The notes below the pieces were generated by a model that was given only the letters and a program-made list of their open reading frames with translations, did not search any database and was not told the origin of the DNA. The position numbers were made by a program, and so were the translations under genes. A DNA stretch of 64,000 nt from Gammaproteobacteria bacterium (lineage in GTDB: Bacteria > Pseudomonadota > Gammaproteobacteria > Burkholderiales > Rhodocyclaceae): NCBI GenBank assembly GCA_018824085.1, contig JAHJHI010000032.1:1-64000 (forward strand). Direction: 5' to 3'. This document shows, piece by piece, positions 7,047 to 15,072 of the stretch (position 1 is its first letter; every line of letters starts with the position of its first letter).

Positions 7047-7738
7047 ATGCATTGATGGAAACCCGCAGCACCGGGTCGCTCGACGACGCGGTGGCCGCGT
7101 ATCACGGTGGCGACATGGCGATGGCCGTCCGCCTGTTCGAGCAACTGGCCGAGGCTGGAGACATCGAGGCGCAGGCCTGGACCGGTGCGCTGCATGCAAA
7201 TGGAGAAGGCGTGCCGGCCGACCTTGCGCTCGCCTTTCGCTGGTATCTGCGCGCGGCCGAGGGCGGTCACGTGCCGGCGCAGACCAATGTCGGCGCGATG
7301 CTGATGATGGGTTCGGGCGTGCCGGTCGATCCGGCACAGGGACTGCGCTGGCTGCGTGCCGCGGCGCAGGCCGGAGACGCGATGGCGCAGAGCAATCTCG
7401 CCACTGTGTACTTCAAGGGGCAGGGCGTTCCGCAGGACGAGGCCGAGGCATTCAAGTGGTACCGGCAGGCAGCCGGGCAGGGGCATTTCCCCTCACAGGC
7501 GCGGCTGGGTTTCATGTACGCAAACGGGCTTGGCGTGGGCAAGGACCGCGCGCAGGCCTTTGCCTGGCTGTCGCTCGCCGCGCAGCATGGCGTCGGCAGC
7601 GCGCTCAACGCGCTCGAAGGCATGATCGGCCAGATGTCGGCCGAGGAGAAGCAGACCGGCGCCGCGCTGTTCGACCAGTGGCGCAACCGTACGGCGGCGG
7701 TGTCGTCGCCGGCGCGGCTGATTCCGGTTCCGGGGTGA
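7043..7738 (+). CDS. Sel1-like repeat (TPR-type) protein
   Basis: A 231-residue helical repeat protein. Sel1 units of ~36 residues recur: AQAWTGALHANGEGVPADLA, AQTNVGAMLMMGSGVPVDPA, AQSNLATVYFKGQGVPQDEA, SQARLGFMYANGLGVGKDRA. There is no signal peptide, so it probably acts as a cytoplasmic protein-protein scaffold. Its ATG overlaps the stop of the Rieske-like gene (ATGA), and the 104-aa gene follows five bases after its stop. It presumably assists assembly or stability of the multimeric dimethylformamidase; this is inferred from operon position only. Confidence 0.82.
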   Translation: MNALMETRSTGSLDDAVAAYHGGDMAMAVRLFEQLAEAGDIEAQAWTGALHANGEGVPADLALAFRWYLRAAEGGHVPAQTNVGAMLMMGSGVPVDPAQGLRWLRAAAQAGDAMAQSNLATVYFKGQGVPQDEAEAFKWYRQAAGQGHFPSQARLGFMYANGLGVGKDRAQAFAWLSLAAQHGVGSALNALEGMIGQMSAEEKQTGAALFDQWRNRTAAVSSPARLIPVPG

Positions 7739-7743
7739 GCGCG

Positions 7744-8058
7744 ATGAGCTACAGCGTGCAGCAGATCAAGTTCGAGTGCCTCAGCTACATCAAGGAGTTC
7801 GGCGCGCGCATGGACGACTGGGCGATCGGCATGGCGGACGATCCGGAACACGCGCTGTTCGGCCTGTGCGGCATCGACCCCGAGCGCGACATCTGGATAT
7901 GGAAGCCGGCGCTGTCGGTCAACGCGGCGCGAACCGTCGTGGACTTCATGACCCAGCGCTATCGCCTGCACGCGGCCGCGTCCTCGAGTGCGCCGCCGTG
8001 CGGGCGCTGCGTCTTCATGTACCGGCGGCGGATGGCGGCTCCCGGCACCAGCGGCTGA
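7744..8058 (+). CDS. Conserved-looking 104-aa protein of unknown function
   Basis: A small soluble protein that I cannot assign to a family. Features: an acidic N-terminal half (YIKEFGARMDDWAIGMADD), CGIDPERDIWIW in the middle, and a basic Cys-containing tail (PPCGRCVFMYRRR) that could bind a metal through its CxxC. It begins five bases after the Sel1 gene's stop and is the last gene of the dimethylformamidase transcript, upstream of a GC-rich hairpin. It may be an iron-handling or assembly helper, but nothing in the sequence proves that. Confidence 0.65.
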   Translation: MSYSVQQIKFECLSYIKEFGARMDDWAIGMADDPEHALFGLCGIDPERDIWIWKPALSVNAARTVVDFMTQRYRLHAAASSSAPPCGRCVFMYRRRMAAPGTSG

Positions 8059-8082
8059 GCGCATGGATGCAGCCCGGCCCGT

Positions 8083-8120
8083 GCCGGCATCGGCCGCTTC
8101 GTGCGCCGGTGCCGGCCTTT
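8083..8120 (+). terminator. Possible terminator of the dimethylformamidase operon
   Basis: A 12-bp GC-rich stem GCCGGCATCGGC (8083-8094) with GCCGGTGCCGGC (8105-8116) and a 10-base loop, followed by only CTTT. The stem is strong but the U-tract weak, so termination may be partial and allow read-through into the next unit. Confidence 0.5.
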
Positions 8121-8217
8121 GCGCGCCCGTGAAATGCCTTCATCATCAATGTCTTCCGTGCACGTCGTCCGTGCGCGGATGTGGACGAAATTCCTGAAAA
8201 AAACCGCTCGCCGGTGC

Positions 8218-8246
8218 TTGACGCGTCACATCGGCCTGCCTATCAT
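8218..8246 (+). promoter_or_regulatory. Sigma70 promoter of the urtA-like/urease unit
   Basis: TTGACG (8218-8223), a 17-base spacer and TATCAT (8241-8246), near consensus. Predicted start is ~8253, a few bases before hairpin P1. The -35 overlaps a perfect 10-base palindrome TGACGCGTCA (8219-8228) that could also be an operator. Confidence 0.82.
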
Positions 8247-8257
8247 CGATTCAACTT

Positions 8258-8302
8258 CACGCGCCGCCAGCATTGCCGGTGCGTGACAAGGCAAAAGGGC
8301 CT
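8258..8302 (+). promoter_or_regulatory. ANTAR-type dual-hexaloop antiterminator leader, copy 2
   Basis: Hairpin P1: a 9-bp stem (8258-8266 with 8277-8285, one G-T pair) whose apex closes on the six-base loop AGCATT (8269-8274), one base different from copy 1. Hairpin P2: AGGC (8289-8292) with GCCT (8299-8302) around the six-base loop AAAAGG (8293-8298), identical to copy 1. The P2 3' arm lies inside the terminator 5' arm. Stem pairing is conserved despite base differences from copy 1, for example the closing C-G/A-T pairs. AmiR is the likely binding protein. Confidence 0.78.
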
Positions 8303-8338
8303 GCCCTGGATCTCCGATCCGGGCAGGCCCTTTTTTTT
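8293..8338 (+). terminator. Attenuator terminator upstream of the urtA-like gene
   Basis: AAAAGGGCCTGCCC (8293-8306) pairs with GGGCAGGCCCTTTT (8321-8334); the interior GGATC/GATCC pairs as well; eight T residues follow (8331-8338). It is a strong intrinsic terminator ~100 bases before the start codon, mutually exclusive with P2. Confidence 0.9.
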
Positions 8339-8435
8339 CGCCTGACCGACATGTATTTCCGCGCCGGCAACGACGGTGGTGCGAGCACAAGCAGTTTTGT
8401 TCCATGTGTTTTTTCACTCTCCATCGAGGCTCAAC

Positions 8436-9611
8436 ATGAAAAATCAATTCAGGCGTGAATTCGTCAAAGGTCTGGCGCTGGCATCCGTCGCTGCGCCCTG
8501 GATGGTGCGCACGGCGCTCGCTGCAGAAACGGTGAAGGTCGGCATCCTGCATTCGTTGACCGGCACCATCGCGCTGGCCGAAGCATCGGTCGTCGACGCC
8601 GAGAAGCTTGCCATCGACGAAATCAACGCGTCCGGCGGCGTGCTCGGTCGAATGATCGTGCCGGTGGTCGAGGACGGCGCGAGCGACTGGCCGACGTTCG
8701 CCGAGAAGGCGCGCAAGCTGCTCGACCGCGACAAGGTGTCCGCCGTGTTCGGCTGCTACACATCGGCCTCGCGCAAGGCGGTGCTGCCGGTGTTCGAACA
8801 GATGAAGGGCCTGCTGTACTACCCGACCTACTACGAAGGCCAGGAGCAGTCGCCGAACATCCTCTACACGGCGCACGAGGCGACGCAGCAGTGCATCCAG
8901 GCGTGCAACTGGCTGCTGGCGAACCGCGGCAAGAGTGTCTATCTGGTCGGCTCGGACTACATCTGGCCGCGCGTCACCAACAAGATCGCGCGCCCGACCA
9001 TCGTCAAGGGCGGTGGCAAGGTCGTCGGCGAGGAGTACATGCCGCTGGGCAGCACGTCCTTCGGTTCGCTGATCAACAAGATCAAGGTGACCAAGCCCGA
9101 CATCATCCTCAGCACCGTCGTCGGTGGCTCCAACGTGGCCTTCTACAAGCAGCTCAAGGCGGCCGGTGTGAACTTCAAAAAAACCACTGTGATGGCGTTT
9201 GCGGTGACGGAGGAAGAGGTGTCGGGCATCGGCAACGAGAACGTCGAGGACGTGCTGACCTGCATGAGCTACTTCCAGAGCCTCGATAACCCAGCGAACA
9301 AGAAGTTCGTCGCGGCCTTCAAGGCGAAGTACGGCGACAAGCGCGTCACCGGTGACACGCTGGCCAGCGCCTACACCGCCGTCCATCTGTGGAAGGCGGC
9401 GGTCGAGAAGGCGAAGAGCTTCGATGTCGAGAAGGTGGTCGCCGCGTCGGCCGGGCTCGAATTCGAAGGGCCGGAAGGCAAGGTGAAATTCCACGAGAAG
9501 AACCATCACCTGTGGAAGCAGGCCCGTATCGGCGCATTCGGCGCCGACGGCCAGGTGAAGATCCTGTACGAGTCGCCGCTGATCGAGCCCAACCCGTATC
9601 CGACGCTGTAA
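8436..9611 (+). CDS. UrtA/FmdD-like urea or short-amide ABC substrate-binding protein, Tat-exported
   Basis: A periplasmic solute-binding protein of 391 residues. The N-terminus FRREFVKGLALASVAAPW carries a twin-arginine motif; cleavage is likely near ALA-AE (~30). The body matches the urea/short-chain-amide binding family: GILHSLTGTIALAE, EINASGGVLGR, FGCYTSASRKAVLPVFEQ, YYPTYYEGQEQSPNI, VGSDYIWPR. The start at 8436 has GAGG six bases upstream; longer upstream frames lack this. It resembles AmiC, so sensor and importer share a fold. No permease or ATPase gene accompanies it, unlike urtABCDE; the partners must be elsewhere or it has another role. Urease genes follow after a hairpin. Confidence 0.88.
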   Translation: MKNQFRREFVKGLALASVAAPWMVRTALAAETVKVGILHSLTGTIALAEASVVDAEKLAIDEINASGGVLGRMIVPVVEDGASDWPTFAEKARKLLDRDKVSAVFGCYTSASRKAVLPVFEQMKGLLYYPTYYEGQEQSPNILYTAHEATQQCIQACNWLLANRGKSVYLVGSDYIWPRVTNKIARPTIVKGGGKVVGEEYMPLGSTSFGSLINKIKVTKPDIILSTVVGGSNVAFYKQLKAAGVNFKKTTVMAFAVTEEEVSGIGNENVEDVLTCMSYFQSLDNPANKKFVAAFKAKYGDKRVTGDTLASAYTAVHLWKAAVEKAKSFDVEKVVAASAGLEFEGPEGKVKFHEKNHHLWKQARIGAFGADGQVKILYESPLIEPNPYPTL

Positions 9612-9619
9612 GGCCGCGG

Positions 9620-9651
9620 GCACGCCTTCGTGCATCGGTGCGAAGGCGTGC
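9620..9651 (+). other. Intercistronic stem-loop after the binding-protein gene
   Basis: A perfect 11-bp stem GCACGCCTTCG (9620-9630) with CGAAGGCGTGC (9641-9651) and a 10-base loop, without a U-tract. It lies eight bases after the stop codon. Such hairpins often protect the upstream message, giving more binding protein than downstream enzyme. Confidence 0.6.
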
Positions 9652-9695
9652 AACGGCAGTGAACACTCCGACAACTGGACCTATGGCCTGAACCC

Positions 9696-10193
9696 ATGCT
9701 CAGACTGACAGACATCGTCGGCAATGCCGCCGACCCCGATATCGCGGACCGGCTGCACGACATCGACCATGACGGCGGCGTCGAGCGCGTGCGCCTGTCG
9801 CGCAGCGACCTCGCGCGCCGCCGCCAGCGCCTGGTGACCGATCGCGGCACCGAGTTCGCGTTGTTGCTGGACCGCTCCGCATCGCTGGAAAACGGCTCGG
9901 TGCTGCTGCTCGAAGCGGGGCGCGCCGTGCTCGTCGTGCTTGAACAACCGCAGTGGCTGGTGCTTCGAGCGGCGCATGTGGCGGGCGCGCTGGAGATCGG
10001 TTACTTCGCCGGCAACATGCACTGGAAGGTGCGCTTCGAGAACGACTGCATCTGGATCGCTCAGGAAGGACCGCGCGACACCTACCTGAAACGCGTCGCG
10101 CATCTGCTGGCGCGCGGCGACGCGGTGGTTCTGGACACCTCCGACGCGCTGGCCGGCGGCGTGCGCCACCTCCATGTACCTCATGCGCACTGA
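9696..10193 (+). CDS. ureE: Urease accessory protein UreE (nickel chaperone)
   Basis: A 165-residue nickel-binding metallochaperone that delivers nickel to the UreD-UreF-UreG complex. The start MLRLTDIVG is typical. The two domains are visible: the N-terminal beta domain (RVRLSRSDLARRRQRLVTDR) and the metal-binding domain (YFAGNMHWKVRFEN, where the NxHW motif holds the conserved His). The C-terminal tail is only mildly His-rich (RHLHVPHAH), unlike Klebsiella UreE. It is first of the urease genes; the order is unusual, since accessory genes normally follow ureC. ureF starts one base after its stop. Confidence 0.85.
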   Translation: MLRLTDIVGNAADPDIADRLHDIDHDGGVERVRLSRSDLARRRQRLVTDRGTEFALLLDRSASLENGSVLLLEAGRAVLVVLEQPQWLVLRAAHVAGALEIGYFAGNMHWKVRFENDCIWIAQEGPRDTYLKRVAHLLARGDAVVLDTSDALAGGVRHLHVPHAH

Positions 10194-10194
10194 C

Positions 10195-10941
10195 ATGAAC
10201 GCGCCGCAGATTCCCTTTCATATGCCCGCACCTTCCGGCGACGGCGGTGGCGACGCGTCGGCCATGCTGAACATGCTGCAATTCGCCGACAGCTTCTTCC
10301 CGAGCGGCGCGACGTCATTCTCGTGGGGACTGGAGTCGCTGAAGCTCGACGGCAAGGTCGCTGGCGCCGAACAGGTTTTCGAACTGCTGAGCAGCCATGT
10401 CGAACAGCGCTGGGCCGGCTTTGACCGGCCGCTGATGCAGGCCGCGCGCGACGCGTGGTCACAGCGCGGTGCCGCCGCGTTGGGCGAGGCGATGGAACTC
10501 GACCGCCTGTGCGAAGCGATGAACCTTGCGCGCGGCTGGCGCGACGCGAGCCGCCGGCTCGGTTTCACGCAGTTGCGTGTGCATGCCGACCTCGGCCTGG
10601 GCATCGCGCAGGTGTACCTCGACCAGGTGCGCGCAAGCGGGCTGCCCGGCCACCTGCCGGTGGTGCAGGGCTTGCTGTGGGGCGCCTACGGCCTGTCGCC
10701 GGCGGGTTGCGACGCGATGGTGGCCAGCGGCCTGTGCACGACGGTGGTCGGCGCGGCGTTGCGCATGGGCCTGATCGGCCACACCGACGGCCAGCGCCTG
10801 ATCGCGCGTGCGCGCCCGCTCATTGCGCGCGTCATCGCGAGCCCGGTGCCGTCGCTCGACGAGCTGTGGACCGGCGCGCCCGCGCTCGATGTCGCGGCCA
10901 TGCGGCACGAGCCGCGCCGCGCGCGACTGTTCGCCAACTGA
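10195..10941 (+). CDS. ureF: Urease accessory protein UreF
   Basis: A helical urease maturation factor of 248 residues that gates GTP hydrolysis by UreG. Family motifs: LQFADSFFPSGATSFSWGLE, then a long helical bundle with MNLARGWRDASRRLGFTQL and GHLPVVQGLLWGAYGL. I used the ATG one base after the ureE stop; an in-frame ATG at 10174 inside ureE is possible, and neither has a clear ribosome site, pointing to translational coupling. Confidence 0.9.
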   Translation: MNAPQIPFHMPAPSGDGGGDASAMLNMLQFADSFFPSGATSFSWGLESLKLDGKVAGAEQVFELLSSHVEQRWAGFDRPLMQAARDAWSQRGAAALGEAMELDRLCEAMNLARGWRDASRRLGFTQLRVHADLGLGIAQVYLDQVRASGLPGHLPVVQGLLWGAYGLSPAGCDAMVASGLCTTVVGAALRMGLIGHTDGQRLIARARPLIARVIASPVPSLDELWTGAPALDVAAMRHEPRRARLFAN

Positions 10942-10968
10942 CATGTACACCGTGAACGGAGAATCCCC

Positions 10969-11679
10969 ATGCTGCTGACGCCCACCGAACTGGAGCGCCT
11001 CACGCTGTTCAATGCCGCGGAACTTGCGCGCCGCCGGCGCGCGCGCGGCCTGCAGCTGAACTGCCCGGAGGCGATCGCCATCATCGCCGACGAGATACTC
11101 GAAGGCGCGCGCGACGGTCGCACCGTTGCCGAGCTGATCGGCTTCGGCTCGCAGATACTGAACAGCGACGACGTGCTTCCCGGCGTTCCCGCGCTGATGC
11201 CGATGATCCAGGTGGAAGCCGGTTTTCCGGACGGTACCAAACTGGTGACGGTGCATGACCCGATCCGCCCCGGGCCGTGCGCGCAGGCGCAGGCACCGGC
11301 CGGCCCGCAACGCACGCCGGGCGAAATCATCGCCGCCGACGGTGACATCGAACTGAATGCCGGGCGCCGGCGCGCCACGCTGCGCGCGCTCAACACCGGT
11401 GACCGGCCGATACAGGTGGGCAGCCATTTCCACTTCTTCGAGGTGAATCGCGCGCTGGAATTCGACCGCGCGCTGGCCTGGGGCATGCATCTGGACATCG
11501 CGGCCGGCACCGCCGTGCGCTTCGAGCCGGGTGAGGACAAGGAAGTGACGCTGGTGGCATTCGGCGGTACCGGCGAGGTGTTCGGACTGAACCGCCTGGC
11601 CGACGGACAGACGGCGGACGGCAGCGGGCTTGCCGACGCGCTGGAGCGTGCGCGCCGTGCCGGCTTCCGGGGCGCCTGA
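10969..11679 (+). CDS. ureAB: Urease gamma-beta fusion subunit (UreA-UreB)
   Basis: A structural subunit of 236 residues in which gamma (UreA, residues 1-100: [39 protein letters not shown]) is fused to beta (UreB, ~115-236: [52 protein letters not shown]). The joint is a short Ala/Pro-rich linker. Most proteobacterial ureases have separate ureA and ureB; fusion is known in Helicobacter and some actinobacteria and betaproteobacteria. The start has GGAGA upstream. Together with UreC it hydrolyses urea to ammonia and carbamate in the cytoplasm. Confidence 0.95.
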   Translation: MLLTPTELERLTLFNAAELARRRRARGLQLNCPEAIAIIADEILEGARDGRTVAELIGFGSQILNSDDVLPGVPALMPMIQVEAGFPDGTKLVTVHDPIRPGPCAQAQAPAGPQRTPGEIIAADGDIELNAGRRRATLRALNTGDRPIQVGSHFHFFEVNRALEFDRALAWGMHLDIAAGTAVRFEPGEDKEVTLVAFGGTGEVFGLNRLADGQTADGSGLADALERARRAGFRGA

Positions 11680-11711
11680 ACAATGAGCACGCAGACACGG
11701 GAGACGATGAC

Positions 11712-13424
11712 ATGGCACGGCTGACCCGCCGCGATTACGCGGCAATGTACGGACCGACCACGGGTGACATGGTGCGCCTGGGCGACACGTCGCTGCTGGC
11801 CGAAATCGAGCATGACCACACCACGCCGGGTGACGAGTGCCTGCACGGCGGCGGCAAGACGCTGCGCGACGGTCTGGGCATGATGGCCGGACTCACGTCG
11901 GCGCAGGGCGCGCTCGACATGCTGATCAGCAACGTCGTCGTCATCGACGCGGTCGTCGGCATCGTCAAGGGCGACATCGGCATCAAGGACGGACGCATCG
12001 TCGCCATCGGCAAGGCCGGCAATCCGCACGTGATGGACGGCGTGCATCCGCAGCTGCTGGTGGGCAACGCAACCACCGTGCGCGACGGCGAGGGGCTGAT
12101 CGCCACGGCCGGCGGGCTGGACGTGCATGTGCATTTCGACTCCGCCCAGCTGGTGGAACATGCGCTGGCGTCCGGCATCACGACGATGTTCGGCGGCTCG
12201 CTCGGGCCGATCACCGTCGGCATCGACTGCGGCGGCGCCTGGAACGTCGCGCGCATGCTGCAGGCGTCGGAACAGTGGCCGATGAACTTCGGCTTCCTCG
12301 GGCGCGGCAATTCGTCCCGCCCGGAATCACTGGTCGAACAGATGAAGGCCGGCTGCATCGGCCTGAAGATCCACGAGGACTGGGGCGCGACGCCGGCGAC
12401 GATAGACACCTGCCTGACGGTCGCCGACGAGATGGACTTCCAGGTGCAGCTGCATACCGACACGCTGAACGAATCCGGCTTCCTCGAAGACACCCTCGCC
12501 GCGACGAAGGGCCGCACCATCCACATGTATCACACCGAAGGTGCCGGCGGCGGACATGCGCCGGACGTGATCTGCGTGGCCGGGTTGCAGCACTGCCTGC
12601 CGTCGTCGACCAATCCGACGAACCCGTACACGGTGAATACCTTCGACGAGCACCTGGACATGATCATGGTGTGCCACCACCTGAATCCGGCGGTGCCGGA
12701 GGACGTGGCGTTCGCCGAAAGCCGCATCCGCGCGCAGACCATCGCGGCCGAGGACGTGCTGCACGACATGGGCGCGATTTCGATGCTGGGCTCCGACAGC
12801 CAGGGCATGGGGCGCATCAACGAAGTGATCTGCCGCACCTGGCAGCTGGCCAGCAAGATGAAGGACCAGTTCGGCCGCCTGCCGGAAGAGCGCACGCGCA
12901 GCGCCGACAACGAACGCATCCTGCGCTACATCGCGAAGTACACGATCAACGCCGCGCGCTCCTTCGGCGTCGACCACCACGTCGGTTCGCTGGAGCCGGG
13001 CAAGATGGCGGACGTCGTACTGTGGCGGCCGGCCTTCTTCGGCATCAAGCCGGAAATCGTCGTCAAGGGCGGTTTCATCGCCTATGGCGCGATGGGCGAT
13101 TCGGCAGCGTCGCTGATGACCTGCGAGCCGCTCATCATGCGGCCGCAGTGGGGCGCCTTCGGCCGCGCGCCGCAGGGGCTGTCGGCCAACTTCGTCTGCG
13201 CCGCGTCGCTCGACGGCGATCTTGCCGGGCGGCTCGACCTGCGCAAGCCGCTGCTGGCGGCACGCGGCACGCGCACGCTGCGCAAGTCCGACATGGTGCG
13301 CAACGCCGCCTGCCCGAACATTTCCGTCAACCCGCAGACGTTCGAAGTCAGCGTGGATGGGCGTGTGATCGGCTGCGAACCGGCGGATCGCGTGCCGTTG
13401 AACCGTCTCTACATGATGAGGTGA
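11712..13424 (+). CDS. ureC: Urease alpha subunit UreC
   Basis: The catalytic subunit with the di-nickel site, 570 residues (usual ~567-570). All key residues are visible: HVHF gives metal ligands H139/H141; GLKIHEDW gives the carbamylated K219 and H221; [14 protein letters not shown] and HTDTLN supply further His; the flap is MVCHHLN with C321; GSDSQGMGR gives D362. Maturation should need the accessory genes around it (E, F upstream; G, D downstream). UreG starts four bases after its stop. Confidence 0.98.
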   Translation: MARLTRRDYAAMYGPTTGDMVRLGDTSLLAEIEHDHTTPGDECLHGGGKTLRDGLGMMAGLTSAQGALDMLISNVVVIDAVVGIVKGDIGIKDGRIVAIGKAGNPHVMDGVHPQLLVGNATTVRDGEGLIATAGGLDVHVHFDSAQLVEHALASGITTMFGGSLGPITVGIDCGGAWNVARMLQASEQWPMNFGFLGRGNSSRPESLVEQMKAGCIGLKIHEDWGATPATIDTCLTVADEMDFQVQLHTDTLNESGFLEDTLAATKGRTIHMYHTEGAGGGHAPDVICVAGLQHCLPSSTNPTNPYTVNTFDEHLDMIMVCHHLNPAVPEDVAFAESRIRAQTIAAEDVLHDMGAISMLGSDSQGMGRINEVICRTWQLASKMKDQFGRLPEERTRSADNERILRYIAKYTINAARSFGVDHHVGSLEPGKMADVVLWRPAFFGIKPEIVVKGGFIAYGAMGDSAASLMTCEPLIMRPQWGAFGRAPQGLSANFVCAASLDGDLAGRLDLRKPLLAARGTRTLRKSDMVRNAACPNISVNPQTFEVSVDGRVIGCEPADRVPLNRLYMMR

Positions 13425-13428
13425 TGCG

Positions 13429-14070
13429 ATGACCGCACAAATGGATGCGCGCGCTGCACCGCGCGGCGCGGCGCGCGTCGGCATCGGCGGCCCGGTCGGC
13501 TCGGGCAAGACCGCGCTGCTCGAACAGCTCATTCCGCGCTTCATTGCGCGCGGCACCGACATCGCCGTCATCACCAACGATCTGGTGACCGACGAGGACG
13601 CGGAGCGCGTGCGCCGCACCGGGCTCATCGCGCCCGAGCGCGTGCTGGCCGTCGAAACCGGCGCCTGTCCGCACACCGCGATACGCGAGGACCCGACGCT
13701 CAACCTCGCCGCCGCCGACGAACTGGACCGCCGCTACCCGGGGCTGGAGCTCATTCTGGTGGAGAGCGGTGGCGACAATCTGGCGTCGTCTTTCTCGCTC
13801 GATCTGGTCGACTACTGGCTGTTCGTCATCGACGTGGCCGGTGGCGACGACATTCCGCGCAAGCGCGGTCTGGGCGTGGTGCAGTGCGACCTGCTGGTCA
13901 TCAACAAGACGGATCTCGCGCCGCATGTGCGCGTTGACCTTGCCCGCATGGTGCGTGAAGCGGACGAGGTGCGCGCCGGGCGCGCGACCCTGCTGACCAA
14001 TTGCGCGAGCGGTGACGGCGTGGATGCCGTCGTGGAACGGATTGCGCGGGAGGTGCTGTTTGACCACTGA
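13429..14070 (+). CDS. ureG: Urease accessory GTPase UreG
   Basis: A SIMIBI-class GTPase of 213 residues that drives nickel insertion into apo-urease. The P-loop is [17 protein letters not shown]; the metal-binding motif reads [13 protein letters not shown] (Cys-Pro-His intact); [12 protein letters not shown] and [13 protein letters not shown] supply the remaining GTPase elements. The N-terminus has a short Arg/Ala-rich extension rather than a His tract. ureD begins inside its last codons. Confidence 0.97.
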   Translation: MTAQMDARAAPRGAARVGIGGPVGSGKTALLEQLIPRFIARGTDIAVITNDLVTDEDAERVRRTGLIAPERVLAVETGACPHTAIREDPTLNLAAADELDRRYPGLELILVESGGDNLASSFSLDLVDYWLFVIDVAGGDDIPRKRGLGVVQCDLLVINKTDLAPHVRVDLARMVREADEVRAGRATLLTNCASGDGVDAVVERIAREVLFDH

Positions 14071-14962
14071 GGCCGACCTCGCCGAGCGGCCACCCGGGAC
14101 GGTGCCGGCACCCGAGGTGCCGGACTCGCGCGCGGCGCGGCCGTGCTTCGAGCTTGCGTTCCGGCGCGACGGCAGCGGTCGCAGCTTCGTCGGTGCGCAG
14201 TACGTGCGCTATCCGGTGCACGTCGGCCGCGGCCTGCATACGGATGGCGCGGCGCCGGACATGTGCGTGGTCTATCTGCAGTCTGTGTCGGGCGGCCTGT
14301 TCGAGCACGATCAGGTCGACGGACGGATCGAGGTTGCGGCGGGCGCCGCCGCCCACGTGGCGACGCCGGCCTCCACCGTCGTGCATGCGATGAGCGGCGG
14401 CAGCGCCGGGCAGACGGCCGCGCTGATCGCCGCGCCGGGTGCGCTGCTCGAATACATGCCGGCGCCGGTCATCCTGTTTCCGGGCAGCCACCTGCGCAGC
14501 CGCACCACGGTGAGCCTGGCGCCGGATGCGCTGGTGCTGGTCGCGGAAACCTTTCTCGCACACGACCATGCAGGCGGCGGCGACGGCTTTGCGCGATTCG
14601 AGTCGGCGGTGGACGTGTCGGACGAGGCGGGCACTTTGCTTGCGCGCGAGCGCATGCGCATCGACGGTGATGCCTGGCGCGCCGCAACGGTTGCGGTGGC
14701 GGCGGGCATGCGGGTGCACGGCAGCCTGTGGGTGCTGCGGCGCGGTGCCGGAGACGTGCTGCATGCGGCGCTACTCGACGCAGCGGCCGCCGCGGAGGCG
14801 GACGGCGCCTACGCGGGTGCGTCGCGGCTGCCGGGGGACGCGGGCGTCGTGTTTCGCGTGCTCGGGCCCGACGCGGTCAGCGTCGAGCGCGCGCAGCATC
14901 GAGCGTGGTCAGCCGTGCGGACTGTTCATGCCGGCAGGGCGCCGGCGCTGCGACGACGCTGA
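14060..14962 (+). CDS. ureD: Urease accessory protein UreD
   Basis: A urease maturation scaffold of 300 residues; with UreF and UreG it forms the pre-activation complex. Motifs: [64 protein letters not shown]. The start is TTG at 14060, chosen because GGGAGG (14048-14053) lies six bases upstream; it overlaps ureG by 11 bases. ureD is usually first in urease operons but is last here. The C-terminus is Ala/Arg-rich and poorly conserved. The downstream gene is convergent. Confidence 0.9.
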   Translation: MTTEADLAERPPGTVPAPEVPDSRAARPCFELAFRRDGSGRSFVGAQYVRYPVHVGRGLHTDGAAPDMCVVYLQSVSGGLFEHDQVDGRIEVAAGAAAHVATPASTVVHAMSGGSAGQTAALIAAPGALLEYMPAPVILFPGSHLRSRTTVSLAPDALVLVAETFLAHDHAGGGDGFARFESAVDVSDEAGTLLARERMRIDGDAWRAATVAVAAGMRVHGSLWVLRRGAGDVLHAALLDAAAAAEADGAYAGASRLPGDAGVVFRVLGPDAVSVERAQHRAWSAVRTVHAGRAPALRRR

Positions 14963-15072
14963 GCGGCGTCGCGGCACATCGATCCCGATGGCGGGGCGCA
15001 GTGGATGACGGATGGGTCAGCCGCTCGCGCCTCGTCTTCGGGACCCCTTGCGGCCCGCCGACGGCGTCGCCG

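Noticed and set aside
8251-8435. Metabolite riboswitch (for example guanidine or urea related) ahead of the urtA-like gene
   Set aside because: The leader is fully explained by promoter, two hexaloop hairpins and an overlapping terminator that match the copy at 2786-2862 and the encoded AmiR.
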